A DNA stretch of 51,631 bases from contig SCEG01000020.1 in the NCBI GenBank assembly GCA_004102805.1, forward strand, positions 1 through 51,631, given 5' to 3'. Both the position numbers and the translations under genes were made by a program. This document shows positions 15,715 through 23,545 of the stretch, one piece after another (position 1 is the first letter of the stretch; the number at the start of each line of letters is the position of its first letter). Below the pieces are notes generated by a model. It saw only the letters and a list, made by a program, of their open reading frames with translations, had not been told where the DNA came from and did no database searches. Origin of the DNA: Muribaculaceae bacterium Isolate-002 (NCI) (lineage in GTDB: Bacteria; Bacteroidota; Bacteroidia; Bacteroidales; Muribaculaceae).

Positions 15715-18327
15715 TTAATTTTTAGGAGTTAAAGCACGGTCGATAAGATGGATTACGGCGCGCGACGATGCGAAGATCTGTGTGGCGGCCTGGGGATCTT
15801 CGGCGTTGCCGATGATATCACGTGCCATAAAGTTGTAGCATCCGGATGAAGTGAGCACGCGTGCAGTGTGTCCCGACTCGTCAGCTACGGTCATGTCACG
15901 ACCGTTGGAACTGATGGAGAGACGGCGGAAGCGGTCGAATTCGTTGCGCGAGCCTGACTCATATACCATGGGGCCGTAGGATTCACCCGAGATGTAGGCG
16001 GAGTTGTCGACGAAGTGGTAGCGGAGGAAGGATAGCAGATAGAGCGCTTTCTCTTTCTTGACTGCCATATCTTCTTCGGCTGCGATTTCGTCCCACGTCC
16101 AGAGGTTGGCATCGGCGGCAAAAGCAGCGTCAAGAGCTTCGTTGGTTGGCACCAGGATTGTGTATCGGTAGTTGTTGAAGTTGGTCACGACGTGGCCGAT
16201 ACCGCATATCTTGGCTTCTTTCGAATACTTGGTTCCGAAGATGTCGACAAAGTCTTCGTCGTCGATGAAGTTGGTCGATACCTGCTCGTCGCCCATACAG
16301 AGCTCGAAAAAGCGGCTGAACTCCTCATGCTCACCAAGCACTGTGTAGACATTCTTGACAGGGTCGTGGAGTATATGGTCGACGAAGAAAGTGCGTCCGT
16401 TCTGCGAGTCGTAGAGGCAGGGGCTTCCGTTTTCGGTATATACCACACGGGCAGGCTCTATGCCGAGCTCCATGTCGCCGCCGCCGTTGAACACCACGTT
16501 GTTTCCTTTGCCGCTGGCGTAGATTGTGGCACCGCCTTTGGTGAGGAAGTAGCTGGCCGGCGAGTCGTTGACATATCCGCCGAGCGTTGTGCCGTCGTTG
16601 GTGCCGATGACGATGTTCATGTCGATGATGTCGCGCAGGCGGTTGCGGACGATATTCTGGTTTTCCTCTTTGCGCTCCATCTCGGCCTTCTCTCCGTTCT
16701 CGTCAACATAATAAATGTCGGCATATACGGCATTCTTGTCGGCGTCATAATAGAACGACCAGATGCGGCGTGAGGCTCCGCCCAGTTGCCATGAGATGGG
16801 CTCGCGATAGTTTTGCAGGGCCTCGTCGGTGGGCACGATGAGATTATACATGTTTTCCATCGAGCGCAGATACATGAAGAAATACATGGCGTTTTCGTCG
16901 CCGAGGTTGTTCCAGTTGTCGGTAAGCGCCCATTTCATGACTTTTGTGTCGGGCGACGTTAGCACGGAGGCGTATGTGCCTTTGTAGTCAATCGGGGGTA
17001 TGACCTTGTCGATTACGAACACGACACCGTTGGAGGTGAGTATTGTGTTGACGACGTTGCCTTCATTGAGCTTTATGGCATAGCTTGTCTCGTCGGTGAG
17101 AGTGGGCCACAGGTGAGGCAACGAGGCCATGAACGAACGTTTCTGATGGTTTTTGAGGAATGTCGCGAGCAGGTCGGTGGGCACATTGTCCCAGTCGCCG
17201 TAGGAGTCGCGCAGATAACCGCCTTCAGAGCCGTTGAAATATTCCATCATTGCGGCATCTGTGGGCACAAACATCACGCCCATGTCGGAGTTGCCGCCAT
17301 AGGTGGTGTTGTTGGGATCGTAATAGAGCATACCATAGGAAGAAAGATTTTCACCCTTGGGTCCGGATGATGCCGAAGCTTCATTGAAATAACGCTTTAC
17401 AAAAATGGAGTCGTTGGCAGAGAGCCCCGGTATGACGGGGCGAATCGCTGTCGATCCGTTGTAATATTCCTTGACAGAGGCATCGATGCCGCCGTCATAG
17501 TAGGGGGCGCTGAATTTGTCAAGCAGCTTGTTGAAGATGGTGGTGTTGCTCTGAAGCGCAATGGCCTCGGCCATGGTGACGGAGGGGAGCGCCACTTCTT
17601 CCATTTCGTGTATATAGCCGTTTTTGCATATAATGTCAGGGTGTACGATACGGACGTTGTTGACATAGATGTCTGCGCCATTGTATGGCTGTCCGAAAAT
17701 CAGATTGAAGTCGTTATTGGTAATCCCCTTTGCATTCATCATCTGCGGAGTGAAGTGAACCATCATCGGCGCCTGTGCTGTCAGGAACACTTTGCTGTCG
17801 CGGAAACGTTCCCAATATGATGTTTCGGGAAGAATTATGCCCGTGACGACCTGCACGGAGTCGATATTGGTCGAAGATGTGTTGCGGCGCAAAGCCTGCC
17901 CTTTGCCACCGTTGTCGGAGTTGTCGGGGTTGGTAGTATTGGGAAGCATATCGGAGAGGTATGCCATGTCGATCATGCTTGCGTTCATTATAATGCGCTT
18001 CTGTGACACGGTGAGCTCTTCGTAACTGTGGGCTCCGTATGGATTTGAGCGGTAGAAACGTTCGAACGCGGCGTCATTTGCCGGGAAGAGCGTTTTTGAA
18101 CCCGTCTTGACAAGTGTTTCACGGTAACCGAGGTCGTCGATAAGACGCAACATGTTTGTAAAGTTGCCTTGCTGCTGGAGATACTCGTAGATGCTTGCGC
18201 CAAGATAGTCGGGCTCGTGATCATCGTAGATGTAATCGTCCTTGCAAGAGTTGAGGCTAACTGCTGCTGTCGCCATAAGAGCGAGAGCCAACAGTTGCAC
18301 CATTCTTTTCGGTACTCCTAAATGCAT
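15715..18327 (-). CDS. large multi-fasciclin lipoprotein, first gene of the operon
   Basis: This 870-residue protein has a lipoprotein signal peptide with lipobox SLNSC. The annotated ATG is used here, but an internal Met at residue 9 (MVQLLALALMATAAV) would give a more typical signal peptide. Several Fas1-like repeats can be seen: about 50-250 (LVKTGSKTLFPANDAAF), 250-450 (MGVMFVPTDAAMMEYF), 450-660 (YNLIVPTDEALQNY) and 680-870 (YRYTILVPTNEALDAAF, ending AVIHLIDRALTPKN). It is the first gene of the minus-strand operon and lies 23 bp before SusC. A role as a surface adhesin or binding protein is inferred from the Fas1 family. It is divergent from the GH95 gene. Confidence 0.85.
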   Translation of the reverse strand: MHLGVPKRMVQLLALALMATAAVSLNSCKDDYIYDDHEPDYLGASIYEYLQQQGNFTNMLRLIDDLGYRETLVKTGSKTLFPANDAAFERFYRSNPYGAHSYEELTVSQKRIIMNASMIDMAYLSDMLPNTTNPDNSDNGGKGQALRRNTSSTNIDSVQVVTGIILPETSYWERFRDSKVFLTAQAPMMVHFTPQMMNAKGITNNDFNLIFGQPYNGADIYVNNVRIVHPDIICKNGYIHEMEEVALPSVTMAEAIALQSNTTIFNKLLDKFSAPYYDGGIDASVKEYYNGSTAIRPVIPGLSANDSIFVKRYFNEASASSGPKGENLSSYGMLYYDPNNTTYGGNSDMGVMFVPTDAAMMEYFNGSEGGYLRDSYGDWDNVPTDLLATFLKNHQKRSFMASLPHLWPTLTDETSYAIKLNEGNVVNTILTSNGVVFVIDKVIPPIDYKGTYASVLTSPDTKVMKWALTDNWNNLGDENAMYFFMYLRSMENMYNLIVPTDEALQNYREPISWQLGGASRRIWSFYYDADKNAVYADIYYVDENGEKAEMERKEENQNIVRNRLRDIIDMNIVIGTNDGTTLGGYVNDSPASYFLTKGGATIYASGKGNNVVFNGGGDMELGIEPARVVYTENGSPCLYDSQNGRTFFVDHILHDPVKNVYTVLGEHEEFSRFFELCMGDEQVSTNFIDDEDFVDIFGTKYSKEAKICGIGHVVTNFNNYRYTILVPTNEALDAAFAADANLWTWDEIAAEEDMAVKKEKALYLLSFLRYHFVDNSAYISGESYGPMVYESGSRNEFDRFRRLSISSNGRDMTVADESGHTARVLTSSGCYNFMARDIIGNAEDPQAATQIFASSRAVIHLIDRALTPKN

Positions 18328-18919
18328 TGCGATGTGGTTTTAGATATGGGTTAATGAATGGTTTGTTTGTTTTGTCAAATCAATTCTCCTAAGAGGAAAT
18401 GTCTTTCATGGAGCCTCGGGGGAGCAGTACAAATTACCCGACGCAGAGACGGAATGACACGCAACAAAATTATTTACATTGCAATTATAATTTTATAAAC
18501 TTTTAAGTTATTTACAAAACTTTTGACGCTTTAACACGCCATTGGCTCAGATTAAACCGCAGAACTTGAAAAATGACGCAAATTTATCATTTTTTCATTT
18601 TTGCAACAAATGCGCCATTTGTGTTTTACAACATATTCCGAAACAACGGTTTTACTCAAAGATTTCCTTAATTGCCATAGATTTTACAAATTATTAACCT
18701 GCATAATATTAATTTTGCAATCTCGACAAAAGTGTCAACTATGTTACATTCAACACTTACCGCAATGTCGCTCTCGTCGCATTAACTTAATTTTATAAAA
18801 AAAACACAAATAGCCTGATGGCTGTCAACCGCGGCAAGATAAAATTACATTTTTGACAACCTTCACAATAAATAAAAAAATATAGACAAACCACATAAAC
18901 CAACACCAAATTTCAACCA
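18328..18919. promoter_or_regulatory. divergent control region between the Fas1/SusCD operon and GH95
   Basis: This is a 592 bp AT-rich intergenic region with no gene. A perfect minus-strand -7 box TAATTTTG (18465-18472) could serve the Fas1 operon, leaving a leader of about 130 nt, but no TTTG lies at the right distance upstream. On the plus strand a TAATTTTG box (18710-18717) could serve GH95 with a leader of about 195 nt, again without a good -33. Both boxes may therefore need an activator. No riboswitch was recognised. Confidence 0.4.
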
Positions 18920-21337
18920 ATGAAACTGAAAACAGTCATTATCTCAGCTTGTGCTTTTGCCTCTTCTCTGACAGCCGGAGCAAAACAGTCGGAAGCCATA
19001 ATGTGGTATCAGTCTCCAGCCAAGGAGTGGATTGAGGCTGTGCCTTTAGGCAACGGGCGCATCGGCGCCATGGTCTACGGCGGCATTGACCGCGAGCGTG
19101 TGGCTCTTAATGAAATCACACTCTGGGCAGGACAGCGCGATTCGCTCCAGAACGATTATTGCGGGCCAGAACATCTCGCTGAAATACGTCAGGCATTCTT
19201 TGACGGCGACCTGCAGAAAGGCAACGACCTCGCCAACCAGTATCTTGGCGGCCGCAACGTATCGTTCGGCACACATTTGCCGCTGGGCGACATGGTGCTC
19301 GATTTCGAATATCCCTCCGACAGAATAACCGACTACCGTCGCGACCTTGACCTTGCCACCGCAGTGGCGGCCACATCATTCAAGGTCAACACCGCTGACG
19401 ACGTAATAATATACACGCGCGAATATATCTGCGACTATCCCGACGATGTGCTTGCGATGAGAATAGGTGCCGACAAGCCCGGACAGGTCAATTTCACACT
19501 CTCTACCGACTTTCTGCGTGCTGCCGACTTCACCGCTAAAGGCAACGAACTGTCGTTTGAGGGAAAAGTGGACTACCCGATGTTCGGCCCCGGCGGAGTC
19601 AGCTTTGCCGGCACGTTCAAGGTGATTGCCGATGGCGGCAAGGTGACGCCCGAAGGCAACACGCTTAAAGTCAGCGACGCAGATAACGTGACCCTGCTGT
19701 GGGACATGCGCACCGACTATGACAACGATGCGCCCGCGAAACGCGCCAAAGAGACCGTAGAAAAAGCCGCCGCACGCGGATACAACGCACTCAGGGCCGA
19801 CCATATTGCCGACTATTCGGCTCTTTACAACCGCATGGCGATCGACCTTGTGGGGGAGATGACCAACTCGCTTCCGACCGACACCCGTCTGCATCTGGCC
19901 AAGAACGGAGTCGTGGATCCCGGTTTCGATGCCATTTTCTTCCAGTATGGCCGCTACATGCAGATAGCGTCGTCACGTCCCAACTCAGTGCTCTGCTCAA
20001 ATCTGCAGGGTATATGGAACGACAACCTTGCCTGCCACATGGCCTGGACCTGCGACTATCATCTCGACATCAATATAAACCAGAACTACTGGTCGCCCAA
20101 CAAAGCCAATCTGGCGGAGTGTAACGAACCGATGTTCAAATATGTCGCGCTTCTTGCCAAATATGGCTCAGAGACAGCCGAGAAGCTCTACGGCTGCAAC
20201 GGATGGTGCGCCCACACCATCACCAATCCCTGGGGCTACACCGCCAACGGCGGATATGTAGGCTGGGGTCTCAACGTGACAGCCGGCGCATGGCTTGCCA
20301 CCGAGCTGTGGAGCCACTGGCTCTACACCCTTGACGAGGATTTCCTCCGCGAGACAGGCTATCCGCTTCTCAAAAGCTGCGCCGAATTTTTCGTTGACTA
20401 CATGGTGGAGGACCCTGCTACCGGATATCTTGTGACCGGACCGTCAATCTCACCGGAGAACGGCTATAAACTCATGGGTGGCGACGGCACACACTACGCC
20501 GTGGCAATGATGCCGACAATCGACCGCTTCATCGTCGAGCGCATCTACAACGCAGTAATCGAAGGTTCGAAAGTGCTTGGCGTCGACAAGAAACTGCGCC
20601 AGCGCCTCGAGAAAGACCTCAAGCGCCTGCCGCCTGTAGAAGTGGGCAAAGACGGCCTCGTAAAGGAATGGCTGATGTATGACGCCGAACGCACTGACCC
20701 CTCCCACCGCCACTCGTCGCATCTTGTCGGCCTCTACCCCTTCGGCATGATTTCTCAGACAAAGACCCCCGAACTTTTCGAAGCCTCAAAGCGCAGCCTC
20801 GCCACACAGACATCGTCACCCACATGGGAGGATACGGAATGGAGCACGGGCAACATGATATGCTTCTATTCGTTCCTCAAAGAGGGTGACACCGCCCACC
20901 GCTGGCTGCAGAACCTCTTCAAAGCCTTCACCCGCGAAAACCTCATGACCGTATCGCCGGCAGGCATCGCAGGCGCACCCTCCGACATCTTCAGCTTCGA
21001 TGCAACAGAGGCTTCGGTTGCCGGCATCTGCGACATGCTGCTGCAAAGCCACGACGGCTACATCGAATTGCTCCCTGCCCTGCCCTCAGCATGGCCCACA
21101 GGCTCAATCAAAGGACTCTGCGCACAGGGCGCACTGACGGTTGACCTCAACTGGAAAGACGGCAAAGCGACCGCCGCCGACATCCATGCCGCCAAAGACC
21201 GCACCGTCAACCTCCTCATAACCGGCGGCGCAACCCCCGCAATGACCATCGACGGCAAAGCAATAACACCCAAGGTAAAAGGCGACATAGCCACCATCGA
21301 CCTCAAAGCCGGCCAGACCCTCAACCTCCGTTACTGA
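18920..21337 (+). CDS. glycoside hydrolase family 95 (alpha-L-fucosidase type)
   Basis: This 805-residue secreted enzyme has a signal peptide (1-21, ending LTAGA). It has the GH95 arrangement: an N-terminal beta domain opening with PAKEWIEAVPLGNGRIGAMV, an (alpha/alpha)6 barrel and a C-terminal beta domain. Catalytic residues known from Bifidobacterium AfcA have counterparts: the paired Asn in DININ (N385, N387), the general-acid Glu in SPEN (E513), and an Asp in FSFDAT (D694). GH95 inverting enzymes mainly release alpha-1,2-linked fucose, for example from mucin or milk glycans; some members act on L-galactose. The QNYW and FSFDAT motifs differ from the commonest QMNYW and QIDGNFG, so it may belong to a less studied branch. 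It is divergent from the Fas1/SusCD operon and monocistronic, with a terminator after it. Confidence 0.9.
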   Translation: MKLKTVIISACAFASSLTAGAKQSEAIMWYQSPAKEWIEAVPLGNGRIGAMVYGGIDRERVALNEITLWAGQRDSLQNDYCGPEHLAEIRQAFFDGDLQKGNDLANQYLGGRNVSFGTHLPLGDMVLDFEYPSDRITDYRRDLDLATAVAATSFKVNTADDVIIYTREYICDYPDDVLAMRIGADKPGQVNFTLSTDFLRAADFTAKGNELSFEGKVDYPMFGPGGVSFAGTFKVIADGGKVTPEGNTLKVSDADNVTLLWDMRTDYDNDAPAKRAKETVEKAAARGYNALRADHIADYSALYNRMAIDLVGEMTNSLPTDTRLHLAKNGVVDPGFDAIFFQYGRYMQIASSRPNSVLCSNLQGIWNDNLACHMAWTCDYHLDININQNYWSPNKANLAECNEPMFKYVALLAKYGSETAEKLYGCNGWCAHTITNPWGYTANGGYVGWGLNVTAGAWLATELWSHWLYTLDEDFLRETGYPLLKSCAEFFVDYMVEDPATGYLVTGPSISPENGYKLMGGDGTHYAVAMMPTIDRFIVERIYNAVIEGSKVLGVDKKLRQRLEKDLKRLPPVEVGKDGLVKEWLMYDAERTDPSHRHSSHLVGLYPFGMISQTKTPELFEASKRSLATQTSSPTWEDTEWSTGNMICFYSFLKEGDTAHRWLQNLFKAFTRENLMTVSPAGIAGAPSDIFSFDATEASVAGICDMLLQSHDGYIELLPALPSAWPTGSIKGLCAQGALTVDLNWKDGKATAADIHAAKDRTVNLLITGGATPAMTIDGKAITPKVKGDIATIDLKAGQTLNLRY

Positions 21338-21372
21338 TTTCCAATAGCTTCACATCATATACACACAATCCC

Positions 21373-21406
21373 AACGTCGGAACGCCACCAAAAGCGTTCC
21401 GACGTT
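21373..21406 (+). terminator. terminator of the GH95 gene
   Basis: The arms AACGTCGGAACGC (21373-21385) and GCGTTCCGACGTT (21394-21406) pair perfectly around an 8 nt loop. A moderately T-rich tail (TCGTTCTTATT) follows, 35 bp after the GH95 stop. Confidence 0.8.
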
Positions 21407-21593
21407 TCGTTCTTATTCCAGTCTGACAGGATAGTTTCAAACATAAATCGAGTTATTGGTGCACTGACTTTAAAACTATTAGCGGTAGTATGACTATATT
21501 CATCATGGCTATAGGACAGAAAATAATCAAAATCTCAATAAAAGCCTTTCGACCCCTAATTCTTTAAAACCTATAAACCAAATAATAGCAAAC

Positions 21594-21656
21594 TATACTC
21601 GGAGAAACAACATTTTTGTACATTTTCCCGATTATAGTCGGGAAAATGTACAAAAA
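21594..21656. repeat. perfect 19 bp inverted repeat plus a related half site
   Basis: The arms 21613-21631 and 21638-21656 are perfect reverse complements (TTTTTGTACATTTTCCCGA and its complement) around a 6 nt TTATAG loop. A third related copy, TATACTCGGAGAAA at 21594-21607, resembles TATAGTCGGGAAAA at 21633-21646 (3 mismatches in 14). It lies in the gap between the GH95 terminator and the regulator gene. It could be an operator, a transcript stem-loop or a dispersed repeat. The rest of the gap (21407-21593 and 21657-21782) shows nothing else clear. Confidence 0.6.
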
Positions 21657-21782
21657 TCACACAATTAACCGGTTATATCCTGTAAAACCGACGAAAGACT
21701 TAATACGAATTGCCGGTGCAAGGTTGCCGATTAAGCCGATTTTTCTTAAATTCGCGGCTGTAAGGCATATCCCCCGATATCC

Positions 21783-21828
21783 CACATTTTAAAATGTGCA
21801 ATTACAGATTAAGATATGCAATTACAGA
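21783..21828 (+). promoter_or_regulatory. palindrome and 20 bp-spaced direct repeats at the regulator start
   Basis: CACATTTTAAAATGTG (21783-21798) is a perfect 16 bp palindrome. It overlaps the first of two exact direct repeats TGCAATTACAGA (21797-21808 and 21817-21828) whose period is 20 bp, two helical turns. This is the layout of binding sites for a regulator, possibly the adjacent AraC-type protein itself. It also supports translation starting after this block, at 21833. Confidence 0.5.
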
Positions 21829-21832
21829 AAAT

Positions 21833-23413
21833 ATGACTGAACCGACCGCCATCAACAGATTGATAAAACGACTTATATTCCTCCACTTGGCTATAATCGC
21901 AGTGACCGCCATTATGGCTACCAGTTGCGCCGGCACAGACGAGCGCGGCGATGAGGATTTGTCGATGCGCAGAGCCCTTGAAGTGCAGAAGTTGAGCAAT
22001 CTTGCCCAGGGACCTGACGTATCGGTCAGGATAGAGGCCATAGTCGACAGCATGCGGCAGTCGCGCCATGACACATATTATTTTTCGGCTGCCAATGTGC
22101 TCATCGATCAGTTTTTCAACGAAGGGAAAATCGCCCGTGCCGAATCGCTCGCAGTCAAGATGATGTGTGAGGCGACAGCGAGCCATGACATTACTGCCGC
22201 TGCAATAGCTCACAGGATACGCGGGCAGATACTGTATAAGCTTTCACGCCCGGAAAAGGCCTTGGCCGAATTCATAGAAGGTCGTCGGATACTGCCCGAT
22301 TTTCCATCTGACCTACAGACATTTTCCAACGCGGCAAGCATTGACCGATGGTTGTGGATAGCGGCATACGCCACCGGCGACAACGCTGCGATGAGGCTCA
22401 GCGGCCGGAGATTTGCCGAGAATGTAGCCCGAAAGATGCAGGTCGGCTGGCGCGACTCAACGGCGCATTTCCCGGTTACGGCACTCGCTTTTGAAGCCTC
22501 TGAAGCGCTTTGCAACAGCGACACGGTTACCGCACGCCAAAAAATAAACAAAGCCGCCTCACTCAGGCTCGACTACCTTCCGGCCAATGCCTACGAACAA
22601 TTTTACCAAATAAGGAGCATGATAAATGCCGCATCGGGCGACATCGACGCGGCATTAGCGGATATGGACACCCTGATAACGGCATACGCCGAGTTCCCCT
22701 GGTTCAGGCAGGTCGCGCTACGGGGCAAAGCAAATCTGCTTTCTGCTGCCGGGCGCCACGCCGAGGCTGTCGAAACCACGAACAGGCTGATGGAACTGCA
22801 CGACTCGCTGACATCGCTGCAGAACGACCTTTATATGAACGACCTTACAGATTTCTACCGCTCGGAAATCAACCGTGAACACCGTTTCTCAAAATCACTG
22901 AAGGGATACGCTTTCGCCGCGATACTTGCTCTGCTTGCCATACTGCTTGCCATATCGCTGGCAAACGTCCGCCGCCAACGCCGCAAAAACATCATATTGA
23001 TTGAAAGGCTCAGGGACTACGACAAGGTCTCGGCTGTAGGACAGCCTGGCGAGAGGTTGCCCTGCTACCTCTCGCCCATAGAACTACTTGACCGGAAAAT
23101 GCACACTGAAAAGCCGTACAGAAACCCGGCGCTTGGGCGCAAGGAGCTTGCAGCAATGCTCTGCATTACCCCCGATGAAGTCGGCGCCCTGATAAAAGCC
23201 GAGAGAGACCAGACGGTCGTGGGATATATCAATTCGTGCAGAGCCGAGGAGGCAAGAAGGATACTCGAATCCGACCCCGAAGTGACTGTTGCATCTGTGG
23301 CTTATGAGCTGGGATTTGGCACGCCTCGCACCATGCAGCGGGTGTTCGGCAAACATTTCGGCATGTCGCCGACACAATTTAGGGAGCTTTCAAAAGAGTC
23401 CAAAAGGCACTGA
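21833..23413 (+). CDS. membrane-anchored TPR / AraC-type transcriptional regulator
   Basis: From the ATG at 21833 this is 526 residues; an upstream in-frame ATG at 21794 lies inside the repeat block and is less likely. Residues 13-32 are a hydrophobic segment ending MATSC, which may be a lipobox or signal anchor. About 45-350 is helical with TPR-like repeats, 358-378 is a clear transmembrane helix (GYAFAAILALLAILLAISLA), and 425-522 is an AraC-family DNA-binding domain with the second helix-turn-helix typical of the family (VTVASVAYELGFGTPRTMQRVFGKHFGMSP). The topology suggests a periplasmic TPR sensor joined through the membrane to a cytoplasmic DNA-binding domain. Its targets may be the neighbouring surface genes (inference). 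Confidence 0.85.
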   Translation: MTEPTAINRLIKRLIFLHLAIIAVTAIMATSCAGTDERGDEDLSMRRALEVQKLSNLAQGPDVSVRIEAIVDSMRQSRHDTYYFSAANVLIDQFFNEGKIARAESLAVKMMCEATASHDITAAAIAHRIRGQILYKLSRPEKALAEFIEGRRILPDFPSDLQTFSNAASIDRWLWIAAYATGDNAAMRLSGRRFAENVARKMQVGWRDSTAHFPVTALAFEASEALCNSDTVTARQKINKAASLRLDYLPANAYEQFYQIRSMINAASGDIDAALADMDTLITAYAEFPWFRQVALRGKANLLSAAGRHAEAVETTNRLMELHDSLTSLQNDLYMNDLTDFYRSEINREHRFSKSLKGYAFAAILALLAILLAISLANVRRQRRKNIILIERLRDYDKVSAVGQPGERLPCYLSPIELLDRKMHTEKPYRNPALGRKELAAMLCITPDEVGALIKAERDQTVVGYINSCRAEEARRILESDPEVTVASVAYELGFGTPRTMQRVFGKHFGMSPTQFRELSKESKRH

Positions 23414-23468
23414 AACCAAGACGCTTGAAAAATTGTCGCACTTGCCTGTCGTAATTGTCGCACGCAAA

Positions 23469-23501
23469 TTTGCCCGCAGGATAGCAGATTGACTAATTTT
23501 G
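23469..23501 (+). promoter_or_regulatory. Bacteroidetes-type promoter of the LRR protein gene
   Basis: A perfect TTTG (23469-23472), 21 bp spacer and perfect -7 TAATTTTG (23494-23501) are present. The predicted transcript starts near 23508. This excludes the upstream ATG at 23489 and selects the ATG at 23546 as the real start. Confidence 0.75.
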
Positions 23502-23545
23502 CATGCAGTTGTCACAATCTAATCAAATCATACTTCAACCAAGCA

